A DNA stretch of 18,507 nucleotides. It comes from Chloroflexota bacterium (GTDB lineage: Bacteria; Chloroflexota; Anaerolineae; Aggregatilineales; Phototrophicaceae). Each line of letters begins with the position of its first letter. Position 1 is the first letter of the stretch. Position numbers and translations under genes: made by a program. Below the pieces are notes generated by a model. That model did no database searches and was not told the origin of the DNA. It saw only the letters and a program-made list of their open reading frames with translations. The stretch is from positions 1 to 18,507 of the forward strand of contig QGUR01000055.1 of the NCBI GenBank assembly GCA_003242205.1, in the 5' to 3' direction. Positions 9,298-15,733 of the stretch are shown piece by piece.

Positions 9298-9504
9298 TTA
9301 GAGCGTATCTTTCTGCTCCACACCGCCATGCTCAGGAAGCCGGTCGTAAGCGCTCACCCTCGACCTTTCTCCGACCGCTGTGTAGCGGGCTGGCCGGAGC
9401 CGACCTTCAACCAGCGTTTCCCGCTGTCGTACTTCGGTCATGGCTTTCGTTGCAGGCACACCGAACACTGCTTTCTGTTGGAGCACGCTCGTGGGTTGTT
9501 TCAC
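9298..9504 (-). CDS. Doubtful small ORF between the two FemAB-like genes
   Basis: A possible 68-codon gene starting with GTG, 16 bases after the stop of FemAB-like gene 2. Its TAA abuts the ATG of FemAB-like gene 1 (TAAATG), and it is in the same frame as that gene. The tight fit would suit an operon, but the ribosome binding site is poor. Third-position GC is only about 60%, which looks lower than in the neighbouring genes. The product is Arg/Glu-rich with no domain I recognise. A shorter version could start at the ATG at 9438. It may instead be a non-coding spacer of about 220 bases. Confidence 0.25.
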   Translation of the reverse strand: MKQPTSVLQQKAVFGVPATKAMTEVRQRETLVEGRLRPARYTAVGERSRVSAYDRLPEHGGVEQKDTL

Positions 9505-9520
9505 GATTTTGTCGATTTCC

Positions 9521-10549
9521 TCACTCTCCCGGTTTTCTCACTCGCAGCGCCAGACGATAGGCGGCGTAAACGAGCGGGTTATAGACTTTGTCCCATGCGC
9601 CGGCAGAACGCACGACCTTGCCACCCCAGCCACGCTTGAAGCCATAGACGCCCCACAGCCCATCGGAGCGCTGCTCGAACTGCGCTTCCAGCGTGGCTTC
9701 GTCTTCGTCGGGTATGCCCCACATGTCGTAATGGGTACAGCCTTTGCTTTTGGCCCACTGGATCGCCTGCCACTGCACGCCGTAGGTCGCCATCAGGTTG
9801 CGCTTGACGTTGGACGACGCGCCGTACAGATACCAGGCGGTCTTGCCGACGGCAAACACCATGATACCCGCCAGCGGATCGCCTTCGTGTTCGGCGAGGA
9901 ACAGGCGGGCGTAGCCCTGTGGCGCGAACAGGCGGTAGGCGAGTTCGTAGTAAGCCGGCTCGTGGACGCCGAAGGCATTGCGCGCGCCGGTCGTACGCAT
10001 CATGTCGGTGAAAGTCGGCACGTCATCGGCTGAACCCGCATAATAGCGAATGCCGTGCTTCAGGCTCTGCCGGATTTTGCGTCGCGTTCCCTGATTCATC
10101 CGAGCGAGAATGACGTCGTCCGGATCGCTGATGTCGATCAGGATGGTGCGCGGAGGTTGTACGGTCTGCGGGCTTGGCCGGTAGCCGAGCTTTTGCAGGT
10201 CTGCTGGGTTGTGGGAAGCCACGATACCGGGTTCCCATTTGATGAATGCCCCGTTGCGACGGCGCACGCTGTCGTCCAGCGCCCGCCAAAGCTCCTGTTC
10301 CAGACCTGCGGAAACATAGGGGCCCATCGGCAGATAGGCCATCGTTCCCAGACCAAACGGCAGCGGGCGAAAGAGAAGCTGCGCTCCGGCAACCATCTGG
10401 CCGTCGCGTTCGATGGCAATGCGCTCGACATCCCACCCGTAGGCGCGTTTCAATTCGCCCCACGACCACAGTTGCAGCACGTGCGCCCCCGGCTGGGCCG
10501 AAACAAAGGCATCCCAGGCTTGTGGCGTTGGTTGGATAATGGTTGCCAT
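9521..10549 (-). CDS. FemAB/FemX-family aminoacyl transferase, copy 2
   Basis: A 342-residue paralogue of the gene at 8215-9297 and the first gene of the minus-strand group. The same landmarks appear in order: HVLQLWSWGELKR near the N-terminus, ARMNQGTRRKIR near residue 150, WYLYGASSN, HYDMWGIPDEDE, and LWGVYGFKRGWGGK near the C-terminus. It is an expected cytoplasmic, membrane-associated enzyme that uses aminoacyl-tRNA, likely to modify the cell-wall peptide as in the Fem family; the precise reaction cannot be read from sequence. Two divergent Fem paralogues side by side recall organisms where each copy adds a different residue of the bridge. The start at 10549 lies about 45 bases from a TGCTATAAT promoter element. 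The ribosome binding site is weak. Confidence 0.85.
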   Translation of the reverse strand: MATIIQPTPQAWDAFVSAQPGAHVLQLWSWGELKRAYGWDVERIAIERDGQMVAGAQLLFRPLPFGLGTMAYLPMGPYVSAGLEQELWRALDDSVRRRNGAFIKWEPGIVASHNPADLQKLGYRPSPQTVQPPRTILIDISDPDDVILARMNQGTRRKIRQSLKHGIRYYAGSADDVPTFTDMMRTTGARNAFGVHEPAYYELAYRLFAPQGYARLFLAEHEGDPLAGIMVFAVGKTAWYLYGASSNVKRNLMATYGVQWQAIQWAKSKGCTHYDMWGIPDEDEATLEAQFEQRSDGLWGVYGFKRGWGGKVVRSAGAWDKVYNPLVYAAYRLALRVRKPGE

Positions 10550-10594
10550 AGAGTACCGGACCTGACGTTCGGACTGGCCAATGATGCGCGGGGC

Positions 10595-10603
10595 ATTATA
10601 GCA
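10595..10603 (-). promoter_or_regulatory. Extended -10 promoter for the femAB-like operon
   Basis: Read on the minus strand, these bases are TGCTATAAT, a perfect -10 hexamer with the TGn extension. No good -35 is found at the usual distance, which is common for extended -10 promoters. Transcription would start near 10588, about 40 bases before the start codon at 10549. It is divergent from, and close to, the first nuoA promoter candidate. Confidence 0.6.
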
Positions 10604-10630
10604 GATGAGCCGGTAGCGCTTTGGGATTGT

Positions 10631-10658
10631 TTGTCACAGGGGAGGGGTATGCTAGAAT
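10631..10658 (+). promoter_or_regulatory. Candidate promoter P1 of the nuo operon
   Basis: TTGTCA (-35, 10631-10636) is followed after 16 bases by TAGAAT (-10, 10653-10658). The bases TGC just before it form an extended -10, TGCTAGAAT. Its -35 lies inside the repeated 10-mer GTTTGTCACA. The start would be near 10665, giving a leader of about 185 bases before nuoA. Confidence 0.55.
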
Positions 10659-10714
10659 GGGCGCGCAGATGGAATAGTGCTTAATTATTCAGCATACGGG
10701 CTTGGCGTAACCAT

Positions 10715-10742
10715 TTGAAGTTGCCAAACAGCATGTTATACT
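10715..10742 (+). promoter_or_regulatory. Candidate promoter P2 of the nuo operon
   Basis: TTGAAG (-35, 10715-10720), a 16-base spacer, then TATACT (-10, 10737-10742) preceded by TGT, giving an extended -10. Transcription would begin near 10749, inside the second copy of GTTTGTCACA. The leader to nuoA is about 100 bases and contains a short hairpin (CCGGG at 10786-10790 with CCCGG at 10800-10804). Confidence 0.55.
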
Positions 10743-10850
10743 AGCTCCGTTTGTCACAAACAGCACACCTCATCCCAAATCACTGCCGGGTTTAGATAGC
10801 CCGGTCGATTTACAGATGCATAGCAACACGTTTTCGGGGGCAGCGTTCCG

Positions 10851-11213
10851 ATGAACCTACTGAATGAATGGGCATTTATAGGCGTCTTCGTCGCGATTGC
10901 CTGGGTGTTTCCGGCGCTGCCGGTCGTCCTTTCCGCCTTTGTGCGCCCACGCAAACCGAACGCGATCAAAATGCAGACCTATGAGTGCGGCGTGGAAACG
11001 GTCGGCGACACCTGGGTCCAGTTCAAGGTCCAGTATTACATCTATGGCCTTGTTTTCTTGGTGTTCGACGTCGAGATGGTCTTTTTGTTCCCGTGGGCGC
11101 TGGCGTACAACCAGTTGAACTTCTTCGCGTTTGGCGCGGGCCTCGTCTTTATCTTCCTGCTGACGGACGCGCTGATTTATGCCTGGCGGCGCAACGCGCT
11201 CGAATGGGCGTAA
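10851..11213 (+). CDS. nuoA: NADH-quinone oxidoreductase subunit A
   Basis: A 120-residue, three-helix membrane subunit of complex I that sits beside NuoH at the quinone site and proton entry region. The loop after TM1 holds the signature YECGVE with Cys46, and TM2 carries FDVEMVFLFPWA with Asp73 and Glu75, the acidic pair conserved in NuoA. Length is normal for the family. The start at 10851 has a GGGGG stretch 10 bases upstream, a rather distant ribosome binding site. It is first in a plus-strand operon. Unusually it is followed by nuoH after 36 bases, with no nuoB, C, D, E, F or G. Confidence 0.95.
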   Translation: MNLLNEWAFIGVFVAIAWVFPALPVVLSAFVRPRKPNAIKMQTYECGVETVGDTWVQFKVQYYIYGLVFLVFDVEMVFLFPWALAYNQLNFFAFGAGLVFIFLLTDALIYAWRRNALEWA

Positions 11214-11249
11214 GGTTGGCTTCACACAAGTTGCGGGGGTAGGCCGTTC

Positions 11250-12500
11250 ATGCAAGAGTGTATCGATATTTTCAATACCTTCGCGGGGTGCTTGACCGCG
11301 AGTGGCGCTGATCCAGGGCTGGCGCAATTTCTCTCCATTCTGCTTGGCGTGGTGCTGGTGGCCATGGGGCCGCTGGTCATCGTCATTTTCCTGATCTGGG
11401 TAGAGCGCAAGTACGCGGCGCGCGTTCAGGACCGGCTTGGCCCGAACCGGGTTGGCCCCTTCGGTCTGCTGCAAACCTTCGCCGACGCGCTCAAGCTGAT
11501 CACGAAAGAAGACATCACTCCCGCAGGCGCCGACAAGCTGATTTACAATCTTGCCCCCATCATCTCGGTTGTTTCGGTGATTCTGATCTGGGCCGTTGTC
11601 CCGATCTCGCCGCTGCACATCGGCGCTGACCTGTCGATCGGCGCGCTTTACTTTGTCGCCGTCGGGTCGATCGGCACGCTGGCGATCATGATGGCCGGCT
11701 GGTCGAGCAACAACAAGTACGCCCTGCTCGGCGCGTTCCGCGTGGTGGCCCAGTTGGTCAGCTATGAAGTGCCGCTGGTCTTTTCGCTGCTCGTGCCGGT
11801 CATGTTTGCCGGTACGATGAGCATGCAGGGCATTGTCGAAGCGCAGCTTGGCATGTGGTTCATTGTGTTTTCGCCGCTGGCCGCGCTGATCTTCTTCATC
11901 TCCACTCAGGCGGAAACCGGGCGCGCGCCGTTCGACCTGATCGAAGCCGAGTCCGAGCTGGTCGCCGGTTACAACATCGAATACAGCGGCATGAAGTTCG
12001 GTCTGTTCTTCGCCGGTGAGTTTCTCCACGTTTTCACTAACGCGCTGATTTTCGCCATCCTCTTCACCGGTGGCTGGCTGGGGCCGTTCGTTTATCAGGT
12101 TCCGGCGCTTGGCATCATCTACCTGTTCGCGAAAGGCTCGATCTTCTATCTGCTGTCGCTGCATCTGCGGAACACGCTGCCGCGTATTCGCATCGACCAG
12201 TTGATGAGCTTCAACTGGAAGTTCCTGGTGCCGGTTTCGATTGCCAATCTGATTCTCGTGGCGTTTTTGTGGAAGGTCATCCAGTTGATCGGGCTGCTTC
12301 CGGGGCCTGAGAACGCGAGCGATTTTCTGGCGCACCTGCCGGCGGCGATCATCATGCTTGTCGGCAATCTGGCGCTGACGGTAGTCGTCCTGCAGATGCT
12401 GCGTAACGTGGGCCGGCGCGCGGTGGCTGCGAACGCGGTCAGTACGCCGGCGAACGCGGAGCTCGACGACCAGCCCTACAGCCTGCCGGTTCCGCACTAG
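11250..12500 (+). CDS. nuoH: NADH-quinone oxidoreductase subunit H
   Basis: A 416-residue membrane subunit that forms much of the quinone-binding chamber of complex I and links the membrane arm to the peripheral arm. The signature near residues 52-70 (ERKYAARVQDRLGPNRVGP) and the acidic loop at 224-250 (GRAPFDLIEAESELVAGYN and following) are intact; the latter supplies the glutamates that couple quinone reduction to pumping. The protein is longer than the E. coli subunit (about 325 residues). After the usual last helix it has a further loop, a hydrophobic segment near 355-385 and a polar tail of about 30 residues. A GGGGGTAGG stretch precedes the start. nuoJ follows after 17 bases; nuoI, usually between H and J, is absent. 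Confidence 0.96.
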   Translation: MQECIDIFNTFAGCLTASGADPGLAQFLSILLGVVLVAMGPLVIVIFLIWVERKYAARVQDRLGPNRVGPFGLLQTFADALKLITKEDITPAGADKLIYNLAPIISVVSVILIWAVVPISPLHIGADLSIGALYFVAVGSIGTLAIMMAGWSSNNKYALLGAFRVVAQLVSYEVPLVFSLLVPVMFAGTMSMQGIVEAQLGMWFIVFSPLAALIFFISTQAETGRAPFDLIEAESELVAGYNIEYSGMKFGLFFAGEFLHVFTNALIFAILFTGGWLGPFVYQVPALGIIYLFAKGSIFYLLSLHLRNTLPRIRIDQLMSFNWKFLVPVSIANLILVAFLWKVIQLIGLLPGPENASDFLAHLPAAIIMLVGNLALTVVVLQMLRNVGRRAVAANAVSTPANAELDDQPYSLPVPH

Positions 12501-12517
12501 GCCAAAGCGAGAGCGTT

Positions 12518-13039
12518 ATGGAATTCAATATTCACTCGATTGTGTTTCTGATTTTCAGCGTCATCACGCTGGGCGGCGGCCTCGGCACGGTCACCAGCCG
12601 GAATCTCATTCATGGCGCGGTCTACCTGATCGTCAGCCTGTTTGGCGTCGCAGGTCTTTTCATCCTGCTCAGCGCGCCGTTCCTCGCGGCCATTCAGGTG
12701 TTGGTCTACATTGGCGCGATTGCCATTCTCATCATCTTCGCGGTGATGCTCACGCGCAGCATGACCCGCATGACCGAGATTTACAACCGTCAGTGGTCGC
12801 TCAGTCTGGTGGTCTCGGCGCTGCTGTTCGTCCTCCTGCTGGTGGGGATTATTCTGCCGGTATGGGGTCCCGGAACCGCCAATGCGGCGCTACAGCCCTC
12901 AGAACTTGTCGCGACGACCGTTGATCTGGGCGTCGCGTTTGTTGATGGCAACCAGTTTGTCCTGCCATTTGAAGTCGCTTCGCTGCTGCTAACCGCGGCG
13001 ATGATCGGCGCGATTGTGATCGCGCGCGACCGCGACTAG
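12518..13039 (+). CDS. nuoJ: NADH-quinone oxidoreductase subunit J
   Basis: A 173-residue membrane subunit of complex I with about five helices. The conserved TM3 segment (QVLVYIGAIAILIIFAVML) is present, including the Tyr and Gly around the pi-bulge that changes shape during turnover. The N-terminal helix and the RNLIHGAVYLIVSLFGVAG stretch also fit the family. Length is close to the E. coli subunit. It sits 17 bases after nuoH and 28 bases before nuoK, as usual for J-K pairs. Confidence 0.94.
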   Translation: MEFNIHSIVFLIFSVITLGGGLGTVTSRNLIHGAVYLIVSLFGVAGLFILLSAPFLAAIQVLVYIGAIAILIIFAVMLTRSMTRMTEIYNRQWSLSLVVSALLFVLLLVGIILPVWGPGTANAALQPSELVATTVDLGVAFVDGNQFVLPFEVASLLLTAAMIGAIVIARDRD

Positions 13040-13067
13040 GTAAGACACGCGGAATTAAGGGGGCACG

Positions 13068-13376
13068 ATGGTACCTTTGTGGATGTACCTGTTTGTCGCG
13101 GCGGCGCTTTTCTGCATTGGCGCATACGGCGTCTTCGCGCGCCGCAATGCCGTGGCGATTCTGATGGGCATCGAACTGATGCTCAACGCGGTCAACATCA
13201 ATCTGGTGGCTTTCTGGCGCTACCAGACGCCGTTCGTCATGAGCGGGCAGGTGTTCGCGGCCTTCGTCTTCGTTGTCGCTGCCGCAGAAGCGGCTGTCGG
13301 CCTGGCGATCATTATTTCCATCTACCGCAACCGTCGCTCGGTCATCGTCGAAGACGTTGACCTGCTGAAGTGGTAG
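13068..13376 (+). CDS. nuoK: NADH-quinone oxidoreductase subunit K
   Basis: A 102-residue, three-helix subunit related to MrpC, lying between NuoJ and the antiporter-like subunits on the central proton axis. Both essential membrane glutamates are visible: Glu36 in MGIELMLNAVNIN and Glu74 in AAAEAAVGLAIIISIYR (equivalent to Glu72 in E. coli). A strong AAGGGGG ribosome binding site precedes the start. Length is normal for the family, and nuoL follows after 18 bases. Confidence 0.95.
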   Translation: MVPLWMYLFVAAALFCIGAYGVFARRNAVAILMGIELMLNAVNINLVAFWRYQTPFVMSGQVFAAFVFVVAAAEAAVGLAIIISIYRNRRSVIVEDVDLLKW

Positions 13377-13394
13377 ACCAGAGGTCATAGACGT

Positions 13395-15719
13395 ATGAAC
13401 TTTATTGACTTCACCGATCCTAACGTTATGCCGTGGCTGATCCCGGTCGGGCCGCTGCTCGCGTTCTTCATCATTACGCTGGTGACGAACCGCAGCAAGC
13501 TCATTCCGGCCACCAGCCCCGAATATGGCGGTCACCATCCCGACTATGACGGCATGCTCGTCCCGGTCGTCAACGACTGGGGCCGCGTTGCCAGTATTCT
13601 GGTCGGTCTGGCGGGCATTCTTGTCGCCTGGATCATCAGCCTGAATGTGGTCGGGCAGGCGCTGGCGACGCCGCATTTCGGCGAGCAGGTGTTTGCCAGC
13701 AGCATCGTCTGGCTCGATACCGGCCTGACGGCCTTCCGCATGGGCGTGCTGGTCGACCCGTTGACCACGATCATGCTGATCATGGTGCCGCTGGCCTGTA
13801 CGATGATCTTCATCTATTCCATCGGCTATATGGCGCACGATCCGCGGCAGGCGCGTTTCTTCAGCCTGATTTCGCTGTTCGCGGGCGCAATGCTCACGCT
13901 GGTGGTGGCCGACAACCTGCTGCTGCTCTTTGTCGGCTGGGAAGTCATGGGCCTCTGTTCATACATGCTCATCGGCTTCTGGTTTGAAAAAGAGAGCGCC
14001 TATAAAGCGGCGATCAAGGCGTTCATGACCACTCGCGTGGCCGACGTCGTCATGCTGCTGGGCATCGTATACCTGTATTCGCTCACCGGCACGCTCAGCT
14101 TCCGCGAAATTGTTTATAACGAAGCGGTGCTTGCCGAGCTGGCGGCGACTCCCGCGCTGCTCATCGGCGGCCTGAGCGCGGCCAGCCTGATCGGCATCTT
14201 CCTGATCGTCGGCACGATCGGTAAATCAGCGCAGTTCCCGCTGCACGTCTGGCTTCCGGACGCGATGGAAGGCCCGACGCCGGTCAGCGCGATGATCCAT
14301 GCCGCCGCGATGGTTTCCGCCGGTATTTACGCCATCATCCGCATGTTCCCGCTGTTCGCGGCAGGCGCGGACCCGTCGCATGGCGTGCTGACGCCGCCGC
14401 TGGTCATGATGGCGCTCGTCGGCGCGTTCACGGCGCTGTTCGCCGCCACCATGGCGGTAGCGCAGTATGACGTCAAGCGCGTGCTGGCCTATTCCACGAT
14501 TTCACAGCTTGGCTTTATGATGGCGGCGCTTGGCATTGGCGCGTATGTCGCGGCAGCCTTCCACCTGATCACGCATGCCTTCTTTAAGGCGCTGCTGTTC
14601 ATGGCGTCGGGTTCCGTCATTCACGGCATGGAACACGGTGAGCATCACGTTCACGAACATGCCCACGCTCATGACCACGCCGGAGAGGACGAGCACGGCG
14701 AGAGCCACGCCCACGCGTCGCATTTCGACCCACAGGACATGCGGAACATGGGCGGTCTCCGCAAGACCATGCCCGTGACGTTCTGGACCTTCCTCATCGG
14801 TGGTCTGTCGCTGGCCGGTCTGCCGCTTGTGACCGCCGGTTTCTGGTCGAAGGACGAGATTCTGGCCGAAGCGTTCTACGGCGGCTTTACGCGAAATTAT
14901 CTCGGCGCGCACGCGATTGTCTTTATCGCGCTCGTGCTGGCGGCAACGCTGACGGCCTTCTACACCATGCGCCAGCTTGGCCTCACGTTCTGGGGCGAGG
15001 CGCGCACGGAAGAAGCGCGGCATGCCAGTCTGGGGCGTGGCATCGTCAGCGTGACGATGACCTTGCCGTTGATCGTGCTGGCGGTCTTCGCCGTGGCTGC
15101 CGGTTATGTCGGCGTTCCATCGGATTTCCCGATCTTCGGCGCGATTTTCTCGCCCGAACACAATCCATTCCACCATTTCCTCGGGCCGACACTGCTCGAA
15201 CCGCCCGGCACGCACTCGTTCAACTGGATACCGGTGCTTTTCGGTAGCGCGGCGGCTCTCGGCGGTATCGCGCTTGGCTGGTACATGTACTGGCGCAAGC
15301 CGCTTCAGGCGGGTGAACCCGATCCGCTCGTGAACATCCTTAGCCCGGCCGTTTTCCAGACGCTGCACAATCGCTACTACATCGACGAACTTTACGGTCG
15401 CGTGTTTATTCGCCCGGCGCAGTGGTTCGCCAATCGCGTGGCGAGCGAATTCATCGACCGTGGCGTGATCGACGGCATTCTGCACCTGATTGGCCGTGTC
15501 TTTACCTGGATCGGCGATCTGCTCAAGGTTCTCAACCAGTGGCTGATTGACGGTTTTGGCGACGGTGTGGCGGAACTGATCGAGGCGTTTGGCTACTGGT
15601 TCCGTCGTCTCCAGACCGGGCAGGTCCAGCAATACATTCTGCTGGCGACGGTTGCCGCAATCCTTATCGGGCTGATCTTCGCCGTCTCGACCGGCATCTT
15701 GCAGGCCGCTGGCGGGTGA
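13395..15719 (+). CDS. nuoL: NADH-quinone oxidoreductase subunit L with extended lateral helix
   Basis: A 774-residue antiporter-like proton-pumping subunit at the far end of the membrane arm. The channel residues are present: Glu183 in TM5 (FVGWEVMGLCSYML), Lys277 in TM7 (GTIGKSAQFPLHVWLPDA) and Lys398 in TM12 (HAFFKALLFM). It is well longer than E. coli NuoL (613 residues). Two insertions explain part of this: a His-rich loop at 410-443, and a lateral helix (residues about 666-743) about 28-30 residues longer than in E. coli or Thermus as I remember them. The final helix (745-768) anchors the lateral helix. It is followed by two nuoM genes. The stop overlaps a possible GTG start of nuoM at 15716, but the likelier start is 15734. 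Confidence 0.96.
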   Translation: MNFIDFTDPNVMPWLIPVGPLLAFFIITLVTNRSKLIPATSPEYGGHHPDYDGMLVPVVNDWGRVASILVGLAGILVAWIISLNVVGQALATPHFGEQVFASSIVWLDTGLTAFRMGVLVDPLTTIMLIMVPLACTMIFIYSIGYMAHDPRQARFFSLISLFAGAMLTLVVADNLLLLFVGWEVMGLCSYMLIGFWFEKESAYKAAIKAFMTTRVADVVMLLGIVYLYSLTGTLSFREIVYNEAVLAELAATPALLIGGLSAASLIGIFLIVGTIGKSAQFPLHVWLPDAMEGPTPVSAMIHAAAMVSAGIYAIIRMFPLFAAGADPSHGVLTPPLVMMALVGAFTALFAATMAVAQYDVKRVLAYSTISQLGFMMAALGIGAYVAAAFHLITHAFFKALLFMASGSVIHGMEHGEHHVHEHAHAHDHAGEDEHGESHAHASHFDPQDMRNMGGLRKTMPVTFWTFLIGGLSLAGLPLVTAGFWSKDEILAEAFYGGFTRNYLGAHAIVFIALVLAATLTAFYTMRQLGLTFWGEARTEEARHASLGRGIVSVTMTLPLIVLAVFAVAAGYVGVPSDFPIFGAIFSPEHNPFHHFLGPTLLEPPGTHSFNWIPVLFGSAAALGGIALGWYMYWRKPLQAGEPDPLVNILSPAVFQTLHNRYYIDELYGRVFIRPAQWFANRVASEFIDRGVIDGILHLIGRVFTWIGDLLKVLNQWLIDGFGDGVAELIEAFGYWFRRLQTGQVQQYILLATVAAILIGLIFAVSTGILQAAGG
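14622..14723 (+). other. His-rich insertion in NuoL (residues 410-443)
   Basis: Thirteen of 34 residues are His, in runs such as HVHEHAHAHDHAG, mixed with Glu and Asp. It interrupts the loop that in ordinary NuoL runs directly from the SVIH end of TM12 to the MGGLRK motif before TM13. By the standard topology this loop lies on the outer (periplasmic) side. Metal binding is plausible but is inference. Confidence 0.8.
15390..15623 (+). other. Extended NuoL lateral helix (residues 666-743)
   Basis: From the ELYGRVF motif to LQTGQ there are 78 residues. By my memory of E. coli NuoL and Thermus Nqo12, the same span is about 47-50 residues, so about 28-30 are extra. Residues 685-709 and 715-739 align without gaps at a 30-residue offset, with seven identities and several conservative matches: F/W, I/L, then shared G, DG, LI, W and L. 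The helix is amphipathic, with repeated IDGxxxxI spacing. Confidence 0.75.
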
Positions 15720-15733
15720 GCGCAGGGATGACC

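Larger units (their letters stand above)
10629..10758 (+). repeat. Direct repeat GTTTGTCACA flanking the nuo promoters
   Basis: The exact 10-mer GTTTGTCACA occurs at 10629-10638, over the -35 of P1, and at 10749-10758, at the predicted start of P2. The copies are 120 bases apart. The second copy extends to GTTTGTCACAAAC, an inverted repeat with five-base arms around TCA, as expected for a dimeric regulator. The role as an operator is inference. Confidence 0.4.

Noticed and set aside
10857..12497. A 546-codon open frame on the minus strand opposite nuoA and nuoH
   Set aside because: The translation is a run of Arg, Asp, Gln and His, typical of the antisense of hydrophobic membrane genes with GC-biased third positions. 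It has no domain, and the plus-strand genes here are certain.
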